Below are positions 10,501 to 19,121 of a stretch of DNA of 64,000 nucleotides, piece by piece. The notes beneath the pieces are model-generated. The model saw only the letters and a program-made list of their open reading frames with translations. It ran no database searches and was not told the origin of the DNA. A program made the position numbers and the translations under genes. Source of the stretch: Candidatus Aegiribacteria sp. (lineage in GTDB: Bacteria > Fermentibacterota > Fermentibacteria > Fermentibacterales > JCC-6); the NCBI GenBank assembly GCA_013138965.1, contig WTBT01000017.1, positions 1 to 64,000 of the forward strand, in the 5' to 3' direction. Positions within the stretch are counted from its first letter, which is position 1. Each line of letters starts with the position of its first letter.

Positions 10501-10969
10501 TGATGGATAACCTCATGCCTTTGTAAAGACGGAAGCATGAGAAATTTTCCTTTGATGGTATTTTTTTTATAAGGGCGGACGCCGGCATCACTACAAGGCT
10601 TCTTCTTTTTCCGGCTTTGAGTTCCGCCATACATTCCACCCGGTCGGATATGACACCTGGATGGGCTGGTTCACCTTCGAATGGAAGAGTTTCGTAGGCT
10701 GGAAAATAGAGGACTTCTTCCAGTATACCGTTCAGATCATCCCTTATGCTCTCCGCGTCAGCAACAGAGGGTGTAACCAGAACTGTGGGGCCGGCAAGTC
10801 TGTGGGCTGCCGCCGCGGCAAACGAAATGGCGGATCCCCCGAGGCCTCCAACAGAAGTAAGCTTTTTCGAGGCCAGGCTGGACAACATGTCAGTGAACAC
10901 TGAATCCCAGAAGAACTCGTTGATCACCCAGTTCTTTACTGTATCAGGGGTCCTCTCTTCTTCTGTCAT
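7598..10969 (-). CDS. mfd: Transcription-repair coupling factor
   Basis: UvrB-like N-terminus, HKRYGIGRFTGLEQ, RLVCGDVGYGKTEVAIRA, VVDEEHRFGV, SATPIPRTLHMAL; about 1120 aa. Confidence 0.97.
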   Translation of the reverse strand: MTEEERTPDTVKNWVINEFFWDSVFTDMLSSLASKKLTSVGGLGGSAISFAAAAAHRLAGPTVLVTPSVADAESIRDDLNGILEEVLYFPAYETLPFEGEPAHPGVISDRVECMAELKAGKRRSLVVMPASALIKKIPSKENFSCFRLYKGMRLSIRELENWLLAAGFQKEGSVWEQARWARRGGIVDIGTYGMDNPVRLEFFGDELESLRLFDQRSQRSIRDIQECQLLPAREVILSPDHWNRAIETVSEDHPFSEKLWTANDFPGIEHYLPVFLEDCCSILDYIPDDGTLIMSDPDSIIAHIEDALTFNMNNYSPQDIPFSFSSQFFCREDIRRKLESCRRIVRFDPFPEGDVDVYYRTLPQMSFQDHRTEMIRQFEKWTEKGFRTAVLCDSLAEEETFLELIPDGISIDTGLLSISEGFQMTDKGLVVLAERKLLSGRRRPERVRRYRGGSSLEDAGEVSPGDMIVHKRYGIGRFTGLEQVETSGIVLDCLAIEYRDGDRLLVPIDEISSVQKFMAPEKIQPKLDKIGSISWSKRVSSARKKAKAIAGRLAALYAGRKAMKREPLGLPGHHLEALENSFPYEETPDQMKTIQKVMKDFLRDSPMDRLVCGDVGYGKTEVAIRAVFRAVDSGFQAAVLVPTTVLAEQHYSTFRDRLAEFPVKVEMLSRFRTKQEQRKTIEKLAVGDVDIIIGTHRLLQKDIRFNRLGLLVVDEEHRFGVRQKEYMRELMKGVDTLAMSATPIPRTLHMALSGFRDISIIATPPRDRYPVHTELLGFNSRIIAKAVLRELERDGQVFFVHNRIQSIEMMREKLHSLLPEVRIAVGHGQMNPRKLENVMHTFMEGKYDILLCTSIIESGLDLPRVNTIIIDNAHMFGLADLYQLRGRVGRSHHQAYCYLIVPDRSKLKPEAGNRIDAIRRFTELGSGWNIAMRDLEIRGAGELLGASQHGQMISIGYALFEELIRQEARRLEGIDTGSDTDVRVEIPGDSFIPPSYVPDVSERVRIYRNVWRASCEREIDEWIEYLSDRFGEPEESVLNCAERARIGYLAKRAGIEEVVVSGSAARVVFSPGMDVSRSAPDSMKVRIIVEKTGRIIVNISLKGLTDREKRKRILSLLRYLSPE

Positions 10970-12423
10970 TCCGTTGATGTGCTGTTCGAATCTGTATCCT
11001 CGATACGCGGAGCCGGTATGTCCATTCCCGCCATCATGGACCATGTACGTTCAAGAACCGGAAGCTGAAGCATGAAGGAATCAAGATCATTCTCAAGAAG
11101 AGGATTCGCTGGAGGGAGTATTTCAGAAGCGGGGTTCACGTAGGAGCCGTTCTTCTTCATCTCAAAATGAACATGAGGCCCTGTCGAAAGACCTGTGCTT
11201 CCTACATAACCTATTACATCACCCTGCCTTACATAGGACCCTATCTCCTGGTGCCGGGCGTAGCCGCTCATATGTCCGTATCCTGTCTCATAGCCGTTGG
11301 CATGCCGTACCCGTACCATGTTCCCATACCCCCCGTTGAAGCTCCTGACAGTTATTACACCATCTCCGACCGCGTATATCTCTGTACCCATTGGAGCCGC
11401 GTAGTCTATACCCCGGTGGGCTCTCGTGTATCCGAGAACCGGATGCATTCTGGAATCGGCATAGGGAGAGCTTATTCTGCCGAATGGAACCGGCATTTTA
11501 AGGAACATCGTTCTGAGCGAAGCCCCGTCCCGGTGATAGTGATCAAGTATTATGGCTGTTCCATCGGGAGCAAGGGAATCGGGCTGATGGAAGAATGGAA
11601 TGGCTTCAGTCATTCCTCCGAGGGCGAAATCATACTTGGCAGCGATTATTCTGCGAAATGTGGTCTCGGATGAGCCGGGGTATCTGGTCTCCTCCAGCAG
11701 CACCCACACACTGTCACCAGGCTGCACATCGTAATAAAAATCGATATCGTAGACGAAAAGCCTGTTGGCAAGTTCATTCTCGAGTCCTTTTATGTAGGCT
11801 ACCTTTCTTACCGAATCACGTGCGGTCACAATGTACCCGGAGGGTGTAAGGTCCGGAGGAACACCGCCGCTGGCAATACTTTCCCATACGGAACTGCGTA
11901 CAGCAAGCGTAACTGCACGAAGCCTTCTGTACTGCTCTACAGGAACCCAGAACCAATCGACAGGTTCAGAATTTCCATCGAATTCTATGCAGTAGTATCC
12001 CCTGCCGTTCCTGGGTCTTGCCCTGACTTCCGCAAGTATATCCCTCGTGTAGATCGCTTCAAGGGTATCACCCACGTGAACTGAGGTCCATCCAAGGCTG
12101 TCAATGAAAATCTCACAGCAGTTAAGGTATCTGGTTCCTTCAATACCGGTTGAAAACAGAAGCGCGCCGAGTGTCCCCCCCTCTTCAACACCGGCTGTTC
12201 GAATATCTATTGTATCTGCCAGAATTGAATTCAGGGAATCTGTCAGGTATTCAAGCTCGGAAAGATGATACCTGAAGGGCCAAACACCCCCTGTACCAGG
12301 AGAATGAGGTTTCCTGAACAGAAAAGTGGCTCCCATTGCCAGAAGGAATATCGAGATGAGAATTATTCTTGATCGCATTGGGTGCTTCCCGGCTATTGCC
12401 TGTAAAAGATCTTTGTTAACCAT
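10966..12423 (-). CDS. M23-family metallopeptidase (LytM domain) with N-terminal membrane anchor
   Basis: HRGIDYAAPMGTEIYAVGDGVIT...YGHMSGYARHQEIGSYVRQGDVIGYVGSTGLSTGPHVHFEM; start ambiguous (12378/12423/12489). Confidence 0.9.
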   Translation of the reverse strand: MVNKDLLQAIAGKHPMRSRIILISIFLLAMGATFLFRKPHSPGTGGVWPFRYHLSELEYLTDSLNSILADTIDIRTAGVEEGGTLGALLFSTGIEGTRYLNCCEIFIDSLGWTSVHVGDTLEAIYTRDILAEVRARPRNGRGYYCIEFDGNSEPVDWFWVPVEQYRRLRAVTLAVRSSVWESIASGGVPPDLTPSGYIVTARDSVRKVAYIKGLENELANRLFVYDIDFYYDVQPGDSVWVLLEETRYPGSSETTFRRIIAAKYDFALGGMTEAIPFFHQPDSLAPDGTAIILDHYHRDGASLRTMFLKMPVPFGRISSPYADSRMHPVLGYTRAHRGIDYAAPMGTEIYAVGDGVITVRSFNGGYGNMVRVRHANGYETGYGHMSGYARHQEIGSYVRQGDVIGYVGSTGLSTGPHVHFEMKKNGSYVNPASEILPPANPLLENDLDSFMLQLPVLERTWSMMAGMDIPAPRIEDTDSNSTSTE

Positions 12424-13586
12424 GACCTCAGCCGGTCCATGGGTTTTCCCGTTGTTTCTTTCTGTGTACGTCCTGAAGTCTGCAGGCATCTTATCATTCG
12501 TTCAATGTCCACATTCTCCTTGACCGTTCTGAGGATCTCGGAAATCTTGACTGACTCACCGGGTTCAATCTTGAATATCCGCCTGTTCAGAATTGATACG
12601 GAATCTCCAGCGCTTTTCAATGATCTGTAGAGAGGAATATCCAGTTTATCACATGCATTGGACATATAGGATTCGTTTTCACTAGGCTTCCCGCAAAGCA
12701 CTATCGCCCCGGGTCCTTTCTCCAGGCTGCCCGAAAGTCTTCTGGCCAGTATGGCGTCAATTACTTCGCGTCTTTTTGAACTGAGCAGAAGGGCGCTCTC
12801 AGGGGTGTCGGAGATCTCCGAAATAATTTCGCCGCTGCTTCCGAATCCCGCGATGAAGCCCTCAACGGGAACATCTCTGTTCTTCTTCCAGGAGATGAGC
12901 GTTTCAACCCCGAGTTCACGGCTCAGCATTCCCAATGAAGGGTTCGCGAAAGATTTTACGTATGGAATATATCCGAAAACAGGTATTCCCCTTTCAGAGA
13001 ACCATGGGTCAAGATACTTCCGGACCTTCTCCATTTTACTTTCATGCACTTTGTTTATTATGACTCCAAGCAGAGGTATATCCCTGTCATGGAAAAGACT
13101 GCTGCAGAGGGTGAATCTGTCTATGGTCCTTCCAATACCCGCGTTGAGGACAAGGAGCACCGGAATATTCATCAGGCTGGCTACGCTGGCATTGCAGAGG
13201 TTGAAGACCGAACCTACACCTGGATGTCCTGTTCCCTCCACAACCACCACATCCGATATGGACCTTAAATGCCTGTAAGCCTTCAATATCTTCTTTTTCA
13301 TGTCAGAGGGGTGGCCCTCCGCGAGGAATTTCTCTGATATTCCGGATGACATTGTAAACGGCGCTGTATACTCCAGCGGAATGTTGAGGCCCAGCGAAGT
13401 ATTTACAAGAAAGGTATCCTCACCCACTGGTTCCCCGTCCACAACGGTGGTCTTCTGCCCGAGGGGTTTCATGAAGGATGCGCCGCCTTCAAAGTGTTTT
13501 ACAAGCCATGAAATGAGCCCAAGGCTGAGCGTGGTTTTTCCAGCGTTCATATCACTTCCGGCTATGTATATTCCATTCTTATCCAT
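12393..13586 (-). CDS. BioD/CobQ-like P-loop NTPase with DRTGG-like C-terminal domain (Pta-N-terminal-like)
   Basis: P-loop AGSDMNAGKTTLS, VVVVEGTGHPGVGSVFNL, GVIINKV, C-terminal DRTGG-like region. Confidence 0.6.
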   Translation of the reverse strand: MDKNGIYIAGSDMNAGKTTLSLGLISWLVKHFEGGASFMKPLGQKTTVVDGEPVGEDTFLVNTSLGLNIPLEYTAPFTMSSGISEKFLAEGHPSDMKKKILKAYRHLRSISDVVVVEGTGHPGVGSVFNLCNASVASLMNIPVLLVLNAGIGRTIDRFTLCSSLFHDRDIPLLGVIINKVHESKMEKVRKYLDPWFSERGIPVFGYIPYVKSFANPSLGMLSRELGVETLISWKKNRDVPVEGFIAGFGSSGEIISEISDTPESALLLSSKRREVIDAILARRLSGSLEKGPGAIVLCGKPSENESYMSNACDKLDIPLYRSLKSAGDSVSILNRRIFKIEPGESVKISEILRTVKENVDIERMIRCLQTSGRTQKETTGKPMDRLRSWLTKIFYRQ

Positions 13587-13615
13587 TTTTATACCTGAAT
13601 CATAATTCTGCAGCG

Positions 13616-14233
13616 TTATTTTCCTTTGTAGAGCCTGTCGCCGAAATCGCCAAGTCCGGGAAGTATGAACCAGTTCTCATCAAGTTCCCTGTCAACGGAT
13701 ACCGTTATGAATGTCAGATTATCGTAATCTCTCAGCCTGAATATTCCTTCAGGCGCCGCGACAATACTTATCAGGATGATGCTTTCCGCACCCTTTTCCA
13801 GAACATAGTCGATTACGCTCCGGGCTGTTCCAGCGGTCGCAAGCATGGGGTCGAGGATTATGAGGTCCCTTCCTCTGATATTCTGAATGGAATCGTAGAG
13901 CCATTCAGCCTCACCTGTCTTTTCATTCCTTTTCATCGCTATGAAAGCTACAGGAGATTCGGGAAGGAGTTCCTGAAAGGGCGCAAGAAGCGCCAGTCCC
14001 GCCCTCATAACAGGAAGAAGCATGGGATACTCAGCGCACTCTTCACCGAAGGTCTCCTCCATAGGAGTCTCAACAGACAGCGGCAGCGTTCCCAGGTTTC
14101 TTGTTGCTTCCACCGCCAGCATAAAACCGAGCCTGTAAGCAAGTTTTCTGAATTCATCCGGCGGGGTCTGACGGTCCCTGAGTCTTGTCAGAATACTTCT
14201 TGCGATGGGATGCTCAAATTCAATGGTTTCCAT
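13616..14233 (-). CDS. upp: Uracil phosphoribosyltransferase
   Basis: LPVMRAGLALL, LDPMLATAGTA PRPP motif, C-terminal PGLGDFGDRLY. Confidence 0.94.
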   Translation of the reverse strand: METIEFEHPIARSILTRLRDRQTPPDEFRKLAYRLGFMLAVEATRNLGTLPLSVETPMEETFGEECAEYPMLLPVMRAGLALLAPFQELLPESPVAFIAMKRNEKTGEAEWLYDSIQNIRGRDLIILDPMLATAGTARSVIDYVLEKGAESIILISIVAAPEGIFRLRDYDNLTFITVSVDRELDENWFILPGLGDFGDRLYKGK

Positions 14234-14301
14234 AATTCTCTCCAGTATTATGTTCTGTGTTACGAACAGTCGAAAACATAAGCACCCGGAGAATGTTTTG
14301 C

Positions 14302-14344
14302 CAGGAGTGTGTCTGACAATGTTTCATTGTCTGACACACTCCTG
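14302..14344. repeat. 20-bp-arm inverted repeat / hairpin (arms related to the MITE-like element at 26685-26847)
   Basis: CAGGAGTGTGTCTGACAATG - TTT - CATTGTCTGACACACTCCTG; a single T:T mismatch in the stem. Confidence 0.9.
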
Positions 14345-14372
14345 ATTAGAGTCAGCTGAAGGGAGCCGACCT

Positions 14373-15602
14373 TTGGAATTATTGAGAATACTCAGTAAAA
14401 GAGAACTTATCTATCAGATGACAGATGAAGAGAAGCTCGCGGAGCTTCTTGATGGCCCCTCACTGAGCTTCTACATAGGTTTTGACGCGACAGCAGGCAG
14501 CCTCCATCTGGGGCATCTGGTTCCCATTATGATAGCCAGACATCTTCAGAATGCAGGTCATAAGCCGATCATCCTTGTTGGCGGAGGGACAGCGCTTGTA
14601 GGTGATCCTTCATGCAGAAACGCCGAACGCTCCTTCGAATCGAAAAAAACGGTTTCCGCCTGGGCTGACTCCATCTCCGTCCAGCTGGAACATTTTCTTG
14701 ATTTCAAGTCGAAGGAAAACGGAGCTTTGCTTCTTAACAATTACAGCTGGCTTTCGAAAATGAACTATCTTGATTTCCTCAGGGATGTCGGACGCCATTT
14801 CAGCGTTAACAGGATGCTGGCAGCCGAGTCGGTAAAACTCAGGCTGGAAACGGGTATTTCCTTCCTTGAGTTCAGCTACAGCCTTCTCCAGGCTTACGAT
14901 TTTCTTCACCTTTACCGCGAATACGGATGTATTCTTCAGGTGGGTGGTTCAGACCAGTGGGGCAATATCGTAGCCGGTCTTGATCTCATAAGACGTTCGG
15001 AAGGCGCGGAGACCTGGGGTTTCACATGTCCGCTTGTTACAACCGCCTGTGGCGAAAAAATGAGTAAATCCCAGGCAGGCGGCGCCATCTGGCTTGATCC
15101 ATCAATGACCAGTCCCTACGAATACTACCAGTTCTGGATAAATGTAAATGATAAGGATGCCATTTATTTTCTGAAGCTTTACACCTTCATTTCCATGAAT
15201 GAAATAGAAGAGCTGTCACTACTTGAAGGCGCGGAGATCAGACGGGTCAAGGAAAGACTTGCCTTTGAGGCTACGACTCTCACACACGGCAGAGAGGAAG
15301 CTCTCAAGGCGGAGATAGCATCCCGCGCGCTCTTCGCTGGAAACGGGGATCAGGAGGACGTTCCAAGCCTTGAAATTTCCACTGAAAGGCTCAGGAATGG
15401 TGTATCCTGCCTTGACCTTTTCGTCGAGACCGGCCTCTGTCAAAGCAGAAGTGAAGTCCGCAGGCTCGCGAAACAGGGCGGCCTGTACATTGAAGACAAC
15501 CGCGTAAGCGATCCTGTTGATAATCTCGCCCCGGAGGACACACCTGAAAGCATACTCCTCCGAGCCGGTAAAAAGCGGTATTGCAAAGTAATCTTCAAAT
15601 AA
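14373..15602 (+). CDS. tyrS: Tyrosyl-tRNA synthetase
   Basis: YIGFDATAGSLHLGHLVP (HIGH-type), GGSDQWGNIVAGLDLIRR, GEKMSKSQAGGAIWLD, C-terminal S4 domain; TTG start with upstream RBS-like gaagggag. Confidence 0.96.
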   Translation: MELLRILSKRELIYQMTDEEKLAELLDGPSLSFYIGFDATAGSLHLGHLVPIMIARHLQNAGHKPIILVGGGTALVGDPSCRNAERSFESKKTVSAWADSISVQLEHFLDFKSKENGALLLNNYSWLSKMNYLDFLRDVGRHFSVNRMLAAESVKLRLETGISFLEFSYSLLQAYDFLHLYREYGCILQVGGSDQWGNIVAGLDLIRRSEGAETWGFTCPLVTTACGEKMSKSQAGGAIWLDPSMTSPYEYYQFWINVNDKDAIYFLKLYTFISMNEIEELSLLEGAEIRRVKERLAFEATTLTHGREEALKAEIASRALFAGNGDQEDVPSLEISTERLRNGVSCLDLFVETGLCQSRSEVRRLAKQGGLYIEDNRVSDPVDNLAPEDTPESILLRAGKKRYCKVIFK

Positions 15603-15682
15603 TCCCGGATTAGCAGATACGGCTTCATATCGGGTAGGAAGGTGGGATTACCCGCGCCGACCGGGCGTATGGTTCTGAAAAG

Positions 15683-16375
15683 CTACATGAAAAGAGCTTT
15701 CAGGAATGCCCAGGAACTACTTTGAAGATCAAGTATTATCTCATCAGTTATTTCAATGTTGTCAAATGATATATCCATAGTGGCAGTATCGCCTGAATCA
15801 TATCCGAATAGAGCAAAGATACCAGGATCCTGATAAGCATCATCTGTAGCTGTAAGAGTCCATCCATAAGGCTCATCACCGGAGGTCCCGGCCCAGTATT
15901 TCCCTCCGATCAGATGTCCGTTCATCTCCAGCCTGAGCCAGTACTCCTGCCCATAGACAAATTGACACGGCGTCAGCGCAAGTGTCGTTCCCTGTCCAAG
16001 TCCATCGATTCTTACCAGAACCAGATTGCTGTTGGTATCAGATATTTCTATGAAAATGCCATATCCATGTGTCGGCATGAGATTGAATCGTCCTGCTATT
16101 CCAATCATGCTGCCTTCGTTAGCTATCACATTTGCCCTGCAGGTATAGTCGGATACACTCATGCTCGTCGGTAGATCACTGATCATGGAAAGGGCGTAAG
16201 CTGTGTCCGAAGCTGTCTGAGAGAAGCAATATCTGCCTGCGTTTACCGCATAGGATGCGCCGGTGGAGAGTTCCAGCCAGCCGTCTGCATTGCCATCGCT
16301 GAAATCATCAGATATGAGTACATTAGAAAAAGCTGCTGCTGTGATGACTGTAAGTGAAATGATCAAAATCTTCAT
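15683..16375 (-). CDS. Secreted protein, concanavalin/LamG-like fold, unknown function
   Basis: Signal peptide MKILIISLTVITAAAFS; DDFSDGNADGWLEL...GRYCFSQTA pattern. Confidence 0.6.
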   Translation of the reverse strand: MKILIISLTVITAAAFSNVLISDDFSDGNADGWLELSTGASYAVNAGRYCFSQTASDTAYALSMISDLPTSMSVSDYTCRANVIANEGSMIGIAGRFNLMPTHGYGIFIEISDTNSNLVLVRIDGLGQGTTLALTPCQFVYGQEYWLRLEMNGHLIGGKYWAGTSGDEPYGWTLTATDDAYQDPGIFALFGYDSGDTATMDISFDNIEITDEIILDLQSSSWAFLKALFM

Positions 16376-16505
16376 ATTTCTCTCCTCAACTAATTAATCT
16401 GCTTATAAACGCAAGCTGACTGATTTACCTTCAGTATATGCAGCCCTCAGAATATTATTCCAGCCACGAAAACAATAGGAGCATGTATTGTTGAAGCGAT
16501 ACTGT

Positions 16506-17021
16506 TCAGCGGATACCGCCACTACTGGTCGAGCTGCCTCTGCCGCTTCCAGAGGTGCCGGACCCGCCTCTTGTGGCACCAGATTCTGTTCCTGTATAAC
16601 GCATGTTTTCAACGGTATAGCTCAGGCTTGCAACCTTATCCTGAAGATCCTCAAGATCGGCTCTCAGCGAATCATTTTCCAGTGTAAGGCTGTCCAGTGA
16701 AAGATACAGGACATCCATGGAATCCTGCAGGCCCCTTATATCAGAGATTGCAATAAGCTTCTGAACCTGAGCCTCACCGGCCGGAGTCTCGTGCGAAGTT
16801 CTTGCATGTCTTACACCCGGCTCGTCGCCGTACTCAATAGCCGTTAACCTCTCATCGAGGGTTTCAAGATCACTTCCGAATTCCTCGATCATCTCCATCA
16901 GGTCCGAATCATCGTAAGCCACTGTGGTTTCGAGATCATCCACCCTTTCCTCAAGCTCTCCAACTCCGGGCATGTTACATCCCAGCAGCAGAATTACAGC
17001 AAAAACAAGAAAATACTTCAT
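16506..17021 (-). CDS. Coiled-coil lipoprotein with Gly/Ser-rich tail
   Basis: Lipobox LLGC after a short signal peptide; heptad-like ELEERVDDLETTV...; C-terminal GGSGTSGSGRGSSTSSGG. Confidence 0.7.
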   Translation of the reverse strand: MKYFLVFAVILLLGCNMPGVGELEERVDDLETTVAYDDSDLMEMIEEFGSDLETLDERLTAIEYGDEPGVRHARTSHETPAGEAQVQKLIAISDIRGLQDSMDVLYLSLDSLTLENDSLRADLEDLQDKVASLSYTVENMRYTGTESGATRGGSGTSGSGRGSSTSSGGIR

Positions 17022-17571
17022 ATGGAACCCGCGCCCTCCTTTTCCTCGCAGAATACTTCCGCGGTGTAAGTAAATATCTGAACACCATCTCTCTTCCAGC
17101 AGTCGGGGGGCAGCCCTGCCTTAAGGCAGGTATGGGAAAGAAAGGTCTCGCGGTCCCATCCGGCCTCGACAGCGACCTGCGGCAGGAGTGTTCCCGATCT
17201 GAACCCGTATTTAATGTAAATACCATGTTCCCCTGGAATGACATCTTCCGGATCGGCAGGGATCATCGGGGTAAGAAGAGATATGTCAATTTCAAGCTCA
17301 TCAACTTCCTCAGGTTCAACGGGCGAAAACCTCGGATCCCGGACAGCCGCAGAGGCAGCCATCTCGATTATGGTGTTTCCAAGCGACCCCGTTCCCGCAA
17401 AATGCCCTATGCAGCCCCTCAAGGCGCCGTTCTTCTTAATGGTTACGAATGCGCCTCCGTCTCTCCTGAAAACCTCTTCATCGGGCACCGCGGGAAGCTC
17501 TTCCCCTGAAGCGGCCGCAAAAATGGTCCTTCTGGCGAGATCAATGATACTGTTTCTATCAGCCGCCGATG
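17018..17571 (-). CDS. AMMECR1-domain protein (AmmeMemoRadiSam system protein A)
   Basis: GALRGCIGHF, AVRDPRFSPVEPEE, LPQVAVEAGWDRETFLSHTCLKAGLPPDCW. ORF track start (17659) is probably too long. Confidence 0.9.
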
Positions 17572-18387
17572 TCATATTCCGACCTCCCGGCCGCAGTAGC
17601 CGGCGAAGTAACCGACAACAGAACTGCTGTCTCCGCTCGCGGCAGCTGATGTCTCCCACATTATCTCCCCGAACCTGTTCTGCTCCATGATAACGGCATA
17701 ATTCATGAGGGTAAGGATGGGGCCGATGCCGCAGGCCTCAGCGCCTTCTTGAATCGCTATCTCCATATTCCGGGTGTTTCCGCTTATGAATGCCTCTATG
17801 ATCTTCCTGTCCTTTTTCTCCGCCGTATCCAGTGAATGGTAGTGCGAAAGATCGCTTGACGCGATTATCAGAGTATTATCAAAACCCCTTGCTGCTTCGG
17901 AGATCATCTCGGCCAGCTGCTTTGAATAATCAGCTGAGGCGGATCCCTGAAGTATTACTGCTATTGAGGAACCGGGCCATCTCACCTGAACGAAGGGTAT
18001 CTGCACCTCTGCCGAATGCTCGCTGCGGTGAGCCGCCGGCTGGAAGCTCAGCCCGGCCTGAAGAAGACGGGATGTGATCTCCCTCTGTACCAAAGCTGTT
18101 CCCAGCGGTGTTGAGTAACCTTCTCCATCGTATATGGAAGCGCCCCTGACAGGATAACGGTGAGGCGGCGCAATTATGATAACGTTCAAAACATCATCAG
18201 GAGCGGACGCGAAGGCGGCCCCTGCCACAGCGCCGGAGTAGACGTATCCCGCGTGAGGGCTGATAATGCCGGTGATAAAATCATCGACCGGCCTGCCTGA
18301 TCCTGATATGAATGAGCTGACAAGCTCTTCAAGGCTTTCCCTGTCAGAAGGGTAGAACGTCCCTGCTACAACTGGCTTTCGTATCAT
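17572..18387 (-). CDS. MEMO1-family protein (AmmeMemoRadiSam system protein B)
   Basis: RKPVVAGTFYP, ISPHAGYVYSG, APPHRYPVRGASI, IASSDLSHYHS. Confidence 0.92.
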   Translation of the reverse strand: MIRKPVVAGTFYPSDRESLEELVSSFISGSGRPVDDFITGIISPHAGYVYSGAVAGAAFASAPDDVLNVIIIAPPHRYPVRGASIYDGEGYSTPLGTALVQREITSRLLQAGLSFQPAAHRSEHSAEVQIPFVQVRWPGSSIAVILQGSASADYSKQLAEMISEAARGFDNTLIIASSDLSHYHSLDTAEKKDRKIIEAFISGNTRNMEIAIQEGAEACGIGPILTLMNYAVIMEQNRFGEIMWETSAAASGDSSSVVGYFAGYCGREVGI

Positions 18388-19121
18388 TTTCCGCTCCAGT
18401 TTCTCCGCATGAGATCATCCATTGTGTAAATACCAGGCGCCTTTCCTTTTAGATATTCGGCTGCTTTAAGGGCGCCTGCCGCGAATGTTCTCCTTCCAGT
18501 CGCCGAATGGGAAAGCAGAAGCCTTTCCCCTTTTCCCAGAAGATAGAGCTGATGATCACCGACAACGTCTCCACCCCGCAGAGAGTGAATTCCCGTTTCG
18601 CCAGGAGACCTCGGTCCTGCAGCGCCGGATCTGCCGAACATTCTTCTGCTGCTGCCGCCACCACTATTTTCCCATATTTCAGCAAGGGTAATGGCGGTTC
18701 CGCTGGGGCTGTCAATCTTCCCCGAATGATGGCACTCAACAATTTCAAGATCAAAATCTCCCGCAAGCATCTCTGCCGCGGTTGACAGCAATTTTCCGAG
18801 TGCGTATATGCCGATGCTCATATTCGATGAAGCGAACACAGCCCTTTCCTTCACCCACCCGGCGAGCATTTCCTTCTCGTGATAACCCAGCCCCGTTGTG
18901 CCGGTAACCAGCGCCGCTGAGCTTGGTGAAAGCAGTCTGTCAAGGTCGTTCCATGCGGATGGCAGGGAAAAATCCAGAACCACATCAACCTCTTCGGGAA
19001 GAGGGACATCGGCTTTCATGCCGGGCGGAACCACATCATAGCACGCTATGACAGAATCGCCGGCCTCCTCCAGCAGAAGCCTGCCCATTCTTCCGGAGCT
19101 GCCGAATACGCAGAGCTTCAT
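18384..19121 (-). CDS. dapB: 4-hydroxy-tetrahydrodipicolinate reductase
   Basis: GSSGRMGR N-terminus, LVTGTTGL, ECHHSGKIDSPSGTA, HSLRGGDVVGDH. Confidence 0.93.
   Translation of the reverse strand: MKLCVFGSSGRMGRLLLEEAGDSVIACYDVVPPGMKADVPLPEEVDVVLDFSLPSAWNDLDRLLSPSSAALVTGTTGLGYHEKEMLAGWVKERAVFASSNMSIGIYALGKLLSTAAEMLAGDFDLEIVECHHSGKIDSPSGTAITLAEIWENSGGGSSRRMFGRSGAAGPRSPGETGIHSLRGGDVVGDHQLYLLGKGERLLLSHSATGRRTFAAGALKAAEYLKGKAPGIYTMDDLMRRNWSGK

Noticed and set aside
14240-14372. Possible T-box riboswitch in the tyrS leader
   Set aside because: The leader is only about 130 nt and dominated by the TIR-type hairpin; no T-box consensus (e.g. AGGGTGGNACCGCG) or specifier stem visible.
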